Of a stretch of 64,000 bases of DNA, positions 19,101 through 27,217 are shown one piece after another (the stretch's first letter is position 1; each line of letters begins with the position of its first letter). The stretch is from the NCBI GenBank assembly GCA_030685065.1, contig JAUXQH010000170.1:109397-173396 (forward strand), written 5' to 3'. The notes below the pieces were generated by a model. The model was not told the DNA's origin, made no database searches, and saw nothing but the letters and a program-made list of their open reading frames with translations. The DNA comes from Pseudomonadota bacterium. Lineage in GTDB: Bacteria > Myxococcota_A > UBA796 > SXON01. Made by a program: the position numbers and the translations under genes.

Positions 19101-20003
19101 TCAGGACGCCGATCCGACCTCCATCACCCGCTCCCGCACCCACCGCGCCGCGGGATCCCGATGGGTCCGCTCGTGCCACACCATCGCCATCGTGAAGCCG
19201 GGGAGGGCGAGCGGCGGCGGGCGCAGGATGAGGCCGAGCGGCTCGGCCAGACGGCGGGCGACCCGGGCCGCGAGGGTGACGATCGCGTCGGAGCCCGCGA
19301 CGATGTGGGGCGCCACGAGGAAGTGGGGGAGCAGCACGGCGACGCGGCGGGCGAGGCCACGGGTGGCGAGCACGGTGTCCACGACGCCGCCCGTCTGGCC
19401 GCGCGGCGCGACGAGCACGTGGGGCCACGCGAGGAACGCGTCGAGGTCGAATCGGTCGGCCGCGGGGTGGCCGGCCCGGAGCACGCAGAGGAAGTCGTCT
19501 TCGAACACGACCTGCTGGTAGAGCCCCCCCCGCACGTCACCACCGAGCGGCCGAGTGATCACGACGTCCACGGCGCCCGACACGAGCTCGGTGATCCCCT
19601 CTGAGGGGATGCTGCTGACGTGGAGATCGAGCCCCGGCGCCTCTGCCCGGAGCCGGGCGGTGAGGCCCGGCACGAGCACGAACGCGGCGTAGTCCGTGGT
19701 GCCGAGGCGCACGACGCCCCGGGCGGTCGACGGATCGAAGGGGCGGCTGTCGAGCGCGCCACGGATCGTCGTCAACGCTTCGTGTACGGGGCCGGCGAGC
19801 GCCTCGGCCCGTGGGGTGGGCACCATCCCCGTGGGGCCGCGCACGAACAGCGGATCGCCGATGTGCTCGCGGAGGCGGCCGAGCGCGTGGGAGAGCGCCG
19901 ATTGTGTCAGGCCCATGCGCGCCGCGGCGCGTGTGACGCTCCGCTCCTCGAGGAGGGCCTCGAGGACGAGCAGCAGGTTGAGGTCCAGATGCATCGCGTT
20001 CAT
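19101..20003 (-). CDS. LysR-family transcriptional regulator
   Basis: This encodes 300 residues. The N-terminal winged HTH reads LDLNLLLVLEALLEERSVTR, AAARMGLTQSALSHALGRLR and DPLFVRGPTGMVPTPRAEAL (residues 6-70). Residues 90-300 form the periplasmic-binding-like effector domain. The LNLL start and second-half sequence resemble the NodD/LinR-like branch that responds to aromatic ligands. It is transcribed away from the NmrA-like gene at 20078, across a 74-bp gap. This is the classical arrangement in which a LysR protein controls its divergent neighbour and itself. Confidence 0.92.
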   Translation of the reverse strand: MNAMHLDLNLLLVLEALLEERSVTRAAARMGLTQSALSHALGRLREHIGDPLFVRGPTGMVPTPRAEALAGPVHEALTTIRGALDSRPFDPSTARGVVRLGTTDYAAFVLVPGLTARLRAEAPGLDLHVSSIPSEGITELVSGAVDVVITRPLGGDVRGGLYQQVVFEDDFLCVLRAGHPAADRFDLDAFLAWPHVLVAPRGQTGGVVDTVLATRGLARRVAVLLPHFLVAPHIVAGSDAIVTLAARVARRLAEPLGLILRPPPLALPGFTMAMVWHERTHRDPAARWVRERVMEVGSAS

Positions 20004-20077
20004 GGTTCACATGTAGCGCGACCATTGGTGTGCATGAGCGCGAAGGAGCATCTTGGGTGGGTCCTTGGGAGGATCTC
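20004..20077. promoter_or_regulatory. LysR/NmrA divergent intergenic region
   Basis: This 74-bp gap lies between a LysR regulator and its divergent target candidate and is AT-richer than its surroundings. GGGAGGA at 20068-20074 is the ribosome binding site for ATG 20078. A T-N11-A operator is likely here but I could not single one out. Confidence 0.4.
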
Positions 20078-20932
20078 ATGTTCGTCATCGCAGGTGTCTC
20101 TGGAAATACCGGTTCCGTGGTCGCGAATCAGCTGCTCGCCGCGGGCAGGAAGGTGCGGGTGGTCGTGCGCGACGCGGCGAAGGGCGAGCCCTGGGCCGCG
20201 AAGGGGGCCGAGGTGGCGGTGGCCGATCTCGGCGACGCCGACGCGCTCGCTGCGGCGCTCGCGGGGGCCGAGGGCGCGTGGCTGCTGCTGCCGCCCAACG
20301 TCGGCGCGGCGGACGTCCCCGCCTACCAGGAGCAGCTGACCGACGCGATCGTCACCGCGGTCGGTCGCGCGAGGCCCGGCCACGTGGTGTTCCTCTCGTC
20401 GGTCGGCGCGCACCTGCCGTCCGGCACCGGGCCGATCCTCGCCCTCCACAACGCCGAACCCCGCCTCGCGGCGGTGGCGCCAGACATCACGTTCGTGCGC
20501 CCCGGCTTCTTCATGGAGAACTGGGGCGGCTCGCTCGGGGCGCTGGCGCAGGGGATCTTCCCCAGCTTCTACGACCTCGACCGCCCGATCGACCACGTGG
20601 CCACCGCCGACATCGGTCGCGTGGCCGCCGAGGCGCTCCTCGCGGGGCCGAAGGGGCACCGCGTGATCGAGCTGGCCGGCCCCGTCGCGCAGACCCCGGT
20701 CGAGGTGGGCGCGGTCGTGAGCGCGCTCGTCGGCAAGGCGATCCCGGTGGTGCCGGCCCCGATCGAGGCGCTCGTGCCGACGTTCGTGTCGTTCGGCCTG
20801 TCCGCCTCCATGGCCGGGCTCTACGAGGAGATGACGCGCGCCATGAACGCCGGCAAGCTGGTGTTCGAGGGTGCGCCGGTGCGTGGGATCGTGCCGGTCG
20901 ACCAGGTGCTGGGCCGGCTGCTCGGTCGGTAG
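20078..20932 (+). CDS. NmrA-like NAD(P)-binding protein
   Basis: This encodes 284 residues from ATG 20078 with a good GGGAGGA site. The N-terminal Rossmann motif is MFVIAGVSGNTGSVVANQLL (GxSGxTG). It is followed by VVVRD at the second strand, LLLPPN and VVFLSSVGAH. The FVRPGFFMENW segment near residue 150 is characteristic of NmrA/TMR-type atypical short-chain dehydrogenases and quinone oxidoreductase QOR2-like proteins. The YxxxK catalytic pair of classical SDRs is not visible. It is probably a redox sensor or reductase and probably controlled by the divergent LysR regulator. Confidence 0.85.
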   Translation: MFVIAGVSGNTGSVVANQLLAAGRKVRVVVRDAAKGEPWAAKGAEVAVADLGDADALAAALAGAEGAWLLLPPNVGAADVPAYQEQLTDAIVTAVGRARPGHVVFLSSVGAHLPSGTGPILALHNAEPRLAAVAPDITFVRPGFFMENWGGSLGALAQGIFPSFYDLDRPIDHVATADIGRVAAEALLAGPKGHRVIELAGPVAQTPVEVGAVVSALVGKAIPVVPAPIEALVPTFVSFGLSASMAGLYEEMTRAMNAGKLVFEGAPVRGIVPVDQVLGRLLGR

Positions 20933-20956
20933 TGGGAGAGGCCGCGGGCGCCGCCT

Positions 20957-22342
20957 CTACTTCCAGCCCCAGAACCCGTCGTCCTTCGGCTTGGGCGGCG
21001 TGGCGGGGTTCGCGGGAAAGGCTGTGGGACGGGGCGGGACCCGGCGCCAGATCTCCGTGGCGCTCCATCCGGTCAGCGTCACGAGGGCCTCGACCTCTGC
21101 TTCCTGGCGCGCCGCCAGGGTTTTCTCGTACGTGCGGCCCGCGGCGCACGACGTGTCCCCGACGAACGGGTGGTTGATGACGTAGCGGCCCTGGAACGTG
21201 CTCGAGTCGGGCGTCTCCTGGAAGACGAGGTCTTCCGGGAAGTGCGCGAGGTCGTACCGGACGTGGAGGCGGGTCAGGTAGGCCGCGTTGCTGGTCTTTC
21301 CGCCGTTGGTCCCCACCCAGTCCGCGCCGAGCGCGGTGAGCTGGTCGGGCGGCACCGGATCCGAGGAGCACGGATCACACATGACCGAGAGCGGCCAGGC
21401 GTACTCGAGGAACACGCTCTCCATGCCGTTGCGGGCCACCTGCCGCGCGAAGAGCGCCTTGTAGAACGGCCCGAACTCGGATTGGACGTACTCGGGCACG
21501 TTCTGGCCGGTGGGGATCCTGGTCGTGCGGTAGTTGGTCGTCTCGACCCGACCGCGCGGGGTGAGCGTGTAGACGAGGAGGTCCTGCACGCCGTCCGCGT
21601 TGACCATCCCAAGCCGGATTGGGAGCATGAACTTGGGTGAGGTGTACCGCACCTGGAGCGGGCGCAGGAACTCCTGCTCGAGGCGGCGCTGCTCTCCGAT
21701 GTTCACCTTCGCCACGAAGAAGCGCATGTTCTGGCGGATGTAGCTCTGGAGGATGGGGCCCGCGCCGTCGGGGATGCGGTAGTTGTTCTGGCGGAGCCAC
21801 GTCTCCAGCCCCGCGCTGTACTCGGCGGAGAGGATCTGGATGTCGTACTCGCCGACGGTGTAGCTGTCGAGCACGCGCACACCGAGCGACTTCTCTGCCC
21901 TCTCGCGCATCGGGGCGCCCGCTGACGCGGAGTCCATGGCGCGGCTCGACGGGCGCGCGTATTCCTCGTATTCGACCGGGTCCGGGCAGGGATCCGGATC
22001 GTGGTATTCCACCAGCCGCGGCGCGGAGTAGGCGTCCACCCCGTCGATCCACGCCTTCTCCGCCACCTTGACCTGGTCGCGCGTCACCGCCACGGGCACG
22101 GGGATGACGATGGCGAACGTGTCGAGCGCGCCCTTGTAGTCGTTCGCCATCGTCATCACGGTGGTGTCCCCGTTCCGCGCGATGACGACCTGGGAGGACT
22201 GGTTGAACAGCCTGGCGTCCGCCTGGGCCACGTAGAAGCCACAGAAGCCGAGCGCGGCGGAGGGGAGCGCGAGCGCGAGGAGCACGGCGGCGACGTTGCG
22301 GGCGAGCTCGACGGTGCGGGAGGGCAAGCGGAGCGGGTTCAT
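20957..22342 (-). CDS. DUF2330 domain secreted protein
   Basis: This encodes 461 residues from ATG 22342. A hydrophobic signal (LARNVAAVLLALALPSAALG) ends near residue 32. The mature part opens FCGFYVAQADARLFNQSSQV, the hallmark of DUF2330 proteins. It includes NDYKGALDTFAIVIPVPV, QNNYRIPDGAG and two Cys pairs (CDPC and a single late Cys). The family occurs in Myxococcota and related groups, function unknown. The start overlaps the stop of the RnfD-like membrane gene (ATGA), so the two products are probably made in equal amounts and may act together at the cell envelope. Confidence 0.85.
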   Translation of the reverse strand: MNPLRLPSRTVELARNVAAVLLALALPSAALGFCGFYVAQADARLFNQSSQVVIARNGDTTVMTMANDYKGALDTFAIVIPVPVAVTRDQVKVAEKAWIDGVDAYSAPRLVEYHDPDPCPDPVEYEEYARPSSRAMDSASAGAPMRERAEKSLGVRVLDSYTVGEYDIQILSAEYSAGLETWLRQNNYRIPDGAGPILQSYIRQNMRFFVAKVNIGEQRRLEQEFLRPLQVRYTSPKFMLPIRLGMVNADGVQDLLVYTLTPRGRVETTNYRTTRIPTGQNVPEYVQSEFGPFYKALFARQVARNGMESVFLEYAWPLSVMCDPCSSDPVPPDQLTALGADWVGTNGGKTSNAAYLTRLHVRYDLAHFPEDLVFQETPDSSTFQGRYVINHPFVGDTSCAAGRTYEKTLAARQEAEVEALVTLTGWSATEIWRRVPPRPTAFPANPATPPKPKDDGFWGWK

Positions 22343-23163
22343 GCGGGCCTCGGAGTGGGCAGGGTGGAGAAGCGGGACGTGGGCCATTGGTACCGGGCGC
22401 CCCGGAACAACCAATCGAGCAACGGGGTGAGCATCGAGACGCCCACGAGCGACCAGAGGAGGCCGTTGGTGCGGAAGAGGCGGAACTGGATGTACCAGGC
22501 GCCGAAGGCCACGAGCGCGGCGAAGACCATCCGTCCCGCGCGCGAATCCGGCGTGGTGCGCGGGTCGGAGATCATGAAGAAGCCGAACAGCAGGAGCGCG
22601 CCGGATTCCAGGCGGTGGAAGGGGATGGTGAGCGGCTCCCCGAGCCAGAGCGACCGGCCGCACAAGAGCACGGCGTAGGACGCGAAGAAGGCGAGCGTCA
22701 CGTCGCTACGCGCGGCCCGGTACACCACCAGCATGCCGATGCACCCGAAGAGGAAGGCGAGGATCGCGGCGTTTCCCCACTGGCCGGGGCTCACCCAGGC
22801 CTGCTTCGTGAGCAGCGCCAAGGCGAGCGCGAGGTTGGTCGGGTTGAACACGTGCTTGCCGTTCCACCGCAACAGGAACTTGCTCGCGACCGCCACGGCG
22901 GCGGCTGCTGCCACGACGCCGACCTCGTTGGCGCGGAGGAGCAGGCACAGCGAGAGCGCGGAGATGAGCGCGCTCTTCGGATCGAAGGTGGGGAGCCGCC
23001 ACACCCGGGTGCACACCAGCTGGGTGAGCAGCGCGGTGGTCACGATGGTGATCGCGTGGAGCGGCTTCACGTCGAAGCCGAGCGCGAGCACGCCGTAGCC
23101 CAGGAGCCCGGCGAGCATGGTGATCTGGTAGATCCGTGGATCGGCGGGGAACAACGAGCGCAA
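22339..23163 (-). CDS. RnfD/NqrB-like membrane protein
   Basis: This encodes 274 residues with about nine hydrophobic helices. The pattern FLLRWNGKHVFNPTNLALAL (about 94-113) and LLFGFFMISDPRTTPDSRAGR, then NGLLWSLVGVSMLTPLLDWL at the end, match the RnfD/NqrB family (RnfD has FFMATDP and a late P-x-I-D). In Rnf and Na+-NQR complexes this subunit carries covalent FMN on a Thr in an S/T-G-A-T motif. I do not see that motif here. No other rnf or nqr subunits are nearby. It is translationally coupled to the DUF2330 gene. It could be a standalone membrane electron-transfer or anchoring protein. Confidence 0.75.
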   Translation of the reverse strand: MRSLFPADPRIYQITMLAGLLGYGVLALGFDVKPLHAITIVTTALLTQLVCTRVWRLPTFDPKSALISALSLCLLLRANEVGVVAAAAAVAVASKFLLRWNGKHVFNPTNLALALALLTKQAWVSPGQWGNAAILAFLFGCIGMLVVYRAARSDVTLAFFASYAVLLCGRSLWLGEPLTIPFHRLESGALLLFGFFMISDPRTTPDSRAGRMVFAALVAFGAWYIQFRLFRTNGLLWSLVGVSMLTPLLDWLFRGARYQWPTSRFSTLPTPRPA

Positions 23164-23211
23164 GAGGCACCTCGGCGTGGTGCGCCGAGAACGGGGGCGC
23201 CCGACGAACGC

Positions 23212-24429
23212 TTACACCGCCGTCGGCAACGGCACGGGGTAGCGCACCTCGACCACGGCCTCGCCCGCGGGCTTCTTGAAGCGCATCACGAGGGCCAGCA
23301 TGAAGCCGAGGATCGTGAACGCGATGTGGAGGACCGCGACGGGCTTGAGCACCATCGTCCCGGCGCGGATCTGCCCAGCCTGGGCCGCGATGACCTCGGG
23401 CTCGCGCTCCTGTTGGATGCGATCCAGCAGCGCGGCGTCCACGGGCGCACCCGCGAGGTGGGCCTCGGTGAGGTGGTTGGCGGCGACGATCGCGTCCCGG
23501 ATGGCGATGTTCAGGCCCTGGCCGCCGGAGGGGGACATCGTGTGCGCCGCGTCTCCGAGGAAGAGCAGGCCGGGCACGTTCCAGGACTTCAGGCGGTCGA
23601 CGGTGACCTTGAGCACCTGCCACTCGGTGTCGGGCTGGAGCTTCCGGTCGATGATCGCGCGGAGCGCCTCGGGCAGCGTGGGGATCAGGCGGCGTCGAAG
23701 CTCGGGGAGGTCCTTTCGCAGCGCCGCGAGGTCACCCGGGGCGCTGAACGCGATCTGCAGCCGCGAGCGCGTGGTCGGGGAGGTCACCGTGACCACGCCG
23801 GCCCCGTACATGTGAACGTCCACGCCCTTCGGGAGCGCGTCCGGCACGTCCGACAGGTCGAAGCGCAGCCACAGCGCGTCCGCCGGCTGGAGGAACGCCT
23901 CGACCTCGACGCCCGCGCTCTTGCGGAGCAGGCTACCGCGGCCGCTGCAGACGACGAACAGGTCGGCGTCGACGCGATCTTCCCCGGCCGACGACCGCGT
24001 CTTGACCGCGACCACCCGCCCGTCCTCCACGATCGTGTCGGTGACGCGGGTGGCGAAGTCCATCCGGTACGTGGGAAAGCGCGAGCACGCTTCGTGGAGG
24101 AGCTGCAGGAAGCCCGGCTGGGAGATGAGCATCCCCTTCTCGCCGCCCGTCGTCACCGCGCGCATCACCTGGCGGCGCGCGCCGACGAACATGCGACGGT
24201 CGACGTTCGGAATGGCGAGCCCGCGGGCCGAGAGCGCCGACAGGATACCGAGCTTCGCGAGCGCCGCGACGGACGAGGGCTGCACCAGCTCGCCCCGGAA
24301 CTCGCGCTCGAAGTCGGGGTGGCGCTCGAGGACGCGGACGGCCACGCCGTTCGAAGCGAGGAGGTAGGCGAGGGTCATTCCGGCGGGACCGGCGCCGGCG
24401 ATGACGATTTGCGGAGGGCGGATGGGCAT
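23212..24429 (-). CDS. FAD-dependent monooxygenase (PHBH fold) with C-terminal membrane helix
   Basis: This encodes 405 residues. The dinucleotide motif is IVIAGAGPAGMTLAYLLAS (residues 8-26), followed by the ribose Glu in VLERH. The DG-type motif region is ADLFVVCSGRGSLLRK and the second FAD motif is LLFLGDAAHTMSPSGGQGLN (about 285-304). These define the group A flavoprotein monooxygenases (UbiH/PHBH-like). Residues about 360-380 (VAVLHIAFTILGFMLALVM) form a membrane anchor, unusual for soluble aromatic hydroxylases but known in squalene- or quinone-acting enzymes. The gene diverges from a small membrane protein gene with 52 bp between starts. A lipid or quinone substrate is possible. Confidence 0.85.
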   Translation of the reverse strand: MPIRPPQIVIAGAGPAGMTLAYLLASNGVAVRVLERHPDFEREFRGELVQPSSVAALAKLGILSALSARGLAIPNVDRRMFVGARRQVMRAVTTGGEKGMLISQPGFLQLLHEACSRFPTYRMDFATRVTDTIVEDGRVVAVKTRSSAGEDRVDADLFVVCSGRGSLLRKSAGVEVEAFLQPADALWLRFDLSDVPDALPKGVDVHMYGAGVVTVTSPTTRSRLQIAFSAPGDLAALRKDLPELRRRLIPTLPEALRAIIDRKLQPDTEWQVLKVTVDRLKSWNVPGLLFLGDAAHTMSPSGGQGLNIAIRDAIVAANHLTEAHLAGAPVDAALLDRIQQEREPEVIAAQAGQIRAGTMVLKPVAVLHIAFTILGFMLALVMRFKKPAGEAVVEVRYPVPLPTAV

Positions 24430-24438
24430 GTGCCGCGG

Positions 24439-24444
24439 GCTCTA
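24439..24444 (-). promoter_or_regulatory. -10-like hexamer of FAD monooxygenase gene
   Basis: TAGAGC on the minus strand ends nine bases before ATG 24429. It faces the opposite promoter at 24469-24474, so both genes would have nearly leaderless transcripts. Confidence 0.3.
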
Positions 24445-24468
24445 TGCCGCGCCGGGCTCGACCGGAGA

Positions 24469-24474
24469 TACATT
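24469..24474 (+). promoter_or_regulatory. -10-like hexamer, leaderless start of small membrane protein
   Basis: TACATT ends exactly seven bases before the GTG start at 24482, so transcription would begin at or next to the start codon. No Shine-Dalgarno is present. Confidence 0.45.
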
Positions 24475-24481
24475 TGGGGCC

Positions 24482-24871
24482 GTGTCTCCCTCCGAGCTCC
24501 CCATCCTCGTCGCCGTCGTCGGGGCCCTCGTCCTGAACGGGGCGTTCGCGGTCGCGCTCGTCTTCTGGGGGCGCTGGGTTGCCCAGCGGCAGGGTGGAGG
24601 GCGTTGGCGGTACGTCGCGTGGGCGCCCCTGGTCGGGTTCGCGCTCAACACCCTCGGCCTCGCGCTCACCATCGTGGGGCTGATCCACGCGTTCGACGCC
24701 GTCGCGCTGGCCCCTCCCGAGCAGAAGGTCGCGCAGCTCGCCGAGGGGATCACCTTCGCGATGCGCGCCACCGCCATCCTCGCGCCCATCGCGGTCGTGC
24801 TCTACGTTGGGAGCACGGTGGCGTTCCTGGTGGGGTCGCTCCGTGCGCCTCGGGGCGAGTTGGGTGGGTGA
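24482..24871 (+). CDS. Small membrane protein, three hydrophobic helices
   Basis: This encodes 129 residues from GTG 24482. Helices lie at about 6-26 (LPILVAVVGALVLNGAFAVA), 45-68 and 95-120. Between the last two is ALAPPEQKVAQLAEGITFAM, which faintly recalls the IxxAM region of MotA/ExbB proteins but is too short to call. The gene is divergent from the FAD monooxygenase and followed closely by the P450 fusion. No family is recognised. Confidence 0.6.
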   Translation: MSPSELPILVAVVGALVLNGAFAVALVFWGRWVAQRQGGGRWRYVAWAPLVGFALNTLGLALTIVGLIHAFDAVALAPPEQKVAQLAEGITFAMRATAILAPIAVVLYVGSTVAFLVGSLRAPRGELGG

Positions 24872-24904
24872 GGAGCGCCGGGTGGCGATGACGCGCCCCG
24901 CGCC

Positions 24905-24910
24905 TACCTT
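24905..24910 (+). promoter_or_regulatory. -10-like hexamer, leaderless start of P450 fusion
   Basis: TACCTT ends seven bases before ATG 24918. The seven bases contain no ribosome binding site. This supports ATG 24918 over the upstream ATG 24888. Confidence 0.45.
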
Positions 24911-24917
24911 TTCCACC

Positions 24918-27206
24918 ATGACGCCCGTGGAAACCACCGTTCGCCCACCCGTTCTGGCCACGCTCCCGGTCCTCACCTACGGGACCGCCGAGTTCCGCGA
25001 ACACTCGATCCGCATCCTCGCCGAGGCCTCCGCGCGGGGCCCGCTGTGCAGGGTGCTGCCGCACGACGTCCTGGGGGTCACCCGGTTCGCGGAGGTGGAC
25101 GCGATCCTCCGCGATCCGCGGACGTTCTCCTCCACGGTGGAGATCCTGATCCAACCGACCGGCATCGCGCCGATCGGCTCGTTGATCGCTGACGATCCGC
25201 CGACCCACACGCGGCTGCGCGCGCTGCTGGCGCAGGTGTTCTCGCCGGCGCGGATCGCAACCGTCATGGAGCCGCGCGTGCTCGCGATCGGCCGCGCGTT
25301 GGTCGACCAGGTGCTGGCACGCGGGCGGGAATTCGACCTGGTGCGCGATCTGGCGGTGCCGTTTCCGGTGCACGTCATTTCCGAGCTCCTCGGGGTGGAC
25401 GCCGCGGATCTCCCGCGGTTCACGCGCTGGTCGGAGGACATCACCGGGGCCTCCCTGGCGTCGGTGATGCCGGAGGGGCCCGAGCGCACGCGGCGGCTCG
25501 CCTCCCTGGACCAGAGCCTGCGCGAGATGGACGCCTACCTCGCGGGCGCCGCGGCGGAGTACCGCAAGCACCCGGCCGAAAACCTGCTCTCCTTCATGAT
25601 CCAGGCCTCCGAGGGGGAGGATCGGCTCACGGAGGCCGAGGTCCTCAGCCTCGCCAAGCTCCTCCTCGTCGCCGGCAACGAGACCACCACCAAGCTCATC
25701 GGCCTGGCGATGAACCATCTCCTCCGGAGCCCGCCCGCGTGGCAGGATCTGCGGGCCGCCCCCGGGCTCATCCCCGGCGCGATGGAGGAGTCGGTGCGCA
25801 TCGAGGGGCCGGTTCCGCACCGCCTCCGGCGCGCGACCCGGGACTGTGTCATCGCGGGGATGCCCGTCGCCGCGGGCGCGCTGGTCGACTGTGTCATCGG
25901 CGCGGCCAACCTCGACGCGACCGTGTTCCCGGACCCCACCCGGTACGATCTGCGCCGCGTCATCCCCCGCCACCTGGGCTTCGGCACCGGCATCCACCAG
26001 TGCCTCGGGATCGCGCTCGCACGCCTGGAAGTGCGCATCGTCTACGAGGAGCTGGCCGCGCACATGCGCGAGATCACCGCGGCGGGGCCCGCGACGCGCG
26101 GCACGATCTCGGCCTTCCGTGGCTTCGAGTCCATGCCGCTCCGCTACGAGCTCGATGATCGACGCCCGGCCCGGGCGCCGATCCTCCCCCCGCCGGACGT
26201 GGCGTTGGCGGAGCTGATCGCGAAGAAGAGCGACACGCAGCTCGGCCTGGACAAACGCGCCCGCGAGATCGTTCGGGTGGCGCGGGTGCGGGAGATCGCC
26301 GAGGGCATCAAGCTGTTCCGGCTCGTCCACCCGTTCGGCGGCTTGTTGACGCATTTCACGGCTGGGAGCCACGTCATCCTGCACCTGCGTGACGGCGACA
26401 AGGTGTATCGCAACGCCTACTCGCTGCTCAACGCCGACTTCGGCAACGGGCTCAACTACTTCATCGCCGTCGCGCGCGACGAGGACGGGCGGGGCGGCTC
26501 CCGGTACATGCACGACAAGGTCACGGCGGGCATGGAGCTGTCGGTGTCCGTGCCCGCCAACAACTTTCCCGCCGCGCCGCACGCGGGCAAGCACCTGCTC
26601 GTGGCGGGGGGCATCGGCATCACGCCGCTGTTCGCGATCCGGAACCACCTGCGGGCCGCGCGGGAGCCCTACGAGCTGCACTACACCTTCCGCGCCGCGG
26701 CTCGGGCGGCGTTCGTGGAGGAGCTGGAGCTGGAGACGGACCCCGCGGTGCGCCTGTACGACAACGCGCTTGGTCGCCATCTGGACGTCGAGGCGCTCAT
26801 CCGCTCCCAACCCGAGGGGACGCACGTGTACGTGTGCGGGCCGGAGGGCTTGATGGACGCGGTGATCGAGGCCGCGTCGCGTCACCATTGGCCCGAAGGC
26901 TGTGTCCACTACGAGCGGTTCGGCGCGCTGAGGCCGCGGCACGAGCGGCCGTTCGAGGTCGCGTGCCGACGCTCCGGCGAGAGCCTGGTGTGTAGCGGAG
27001 AGGAGACGCTGCTCGAGGCGCTCGAGCGCAGCGGGCTCACCCTCCCGTACGCCTGCCGCGCCGGGAGCTGCGGGGCCTGCGAGACGTTCGTCCTCGAGGG
27101 GGAGGTCGATCACCGCGACACGGTCCTCACCGACGCGGAGAAGGCGGAGGGGAAGATGCTGCCGTGTGTGTCGCGCGGGCGCGGCCGGCTGGTGCTCCTC
27201 GTGTGA
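24918..27206 (+). CDS. Self-sufficient cytochrome P450 fused to FMN/2Fe-2S reductase (CYP116B-type)
   Basis: This encodes 762 residues in three parts. Residues 1-410 are a P450 heme domain: I-helix VAGNETTTK (251-259), ExxR in ESVR (291-294) and heme ligand C362 in FGTGIHQCLG. Residues about 450-665 are a phthalate-dioxygenase-reductase-like module with flavin motif RNAYSLLNA, nucleotide motif LLVAGGIGITPLF and VYVCGPEGLMDAV. Residues about 675-762 are a plant-type ferredoxin with CRAGSCGAC plus a final Cys in LPCVSR, ligating 2Fe-2S. The order heme-FMN-2Fe2S is that of P450 RhF. NADH or NADPH electrons reach the heme without partners, so it is a complete monooxygenase in one chain. The substrate is unknown. 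Confidence 0.93.
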   Translation: MTPVETTVRPPVLATLPVLTYGTAEFREHSIRILAEASARGPLCRVLPHDVLGVTRFAEVDAILRDPRTFSSTVEILIQPTGIAPIGSLIADDPPTHTRLRALLAQVFSPARIATVMEPRVLAIGRALVDQVLARGREFDLVRDLAVPFPVHVISELLGVDAADLPRFTRWSEDITGASLASVMPEGPERTRRLASLDQSLREMDAYLAGAAAEYRKHPAENLLSFMIQASEGEDRLTEAEVLSLAKLLLVAGNETTTKLIGLAMNHLLRSPPAWQDLRAAPGLIPGAMEESVRIEGPVPHRLRRATRDCVIAGMPVAAGALVDCVIGAANLDATVFPDPTRYDLRRVIPRHLGFGTGIHQCLGIALARLEVRIVYEELAAHMREITAAGPATRGTISAFRGFESMPLRYELDDRRPARAPILPPPDVALAELIAKKSDTQLGLDKRAREIVRVARVREIAEGIKLFRLVHPFGGLLTHFTAGSHVILHLRDGDKVYRNAYSLLNADFGNGLNYFIAVARDEDGRGGSRYMHDKVTAGMELSVSVPANNFPAAPHAGKHLLVAGGIGITPLFAIRNHLRAAREPYELHYTFRAAARAAFVEELELETDPAVRLYDNALGRHLDVEALIRSQPEGTHVYVCGPEGLMDAVIEAASRHHWPEGCVHYERFGALRPRHERPFEVACRRSGESLVCSGEETLLEALERSGLTLPYACRAGSCGACETFVLEGEVDHRDTVLTDAEKAEGKMLPCVSRGRGRLVLLV

Positions 27207-27217
27207 GGGGCGAGGAA

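Noticed and set aside
22339..23163. Full Rnf or Na+-NQR complex
   Set aside because: Only one subunit-like gene is present and the FMN-attachment motif is not seen.
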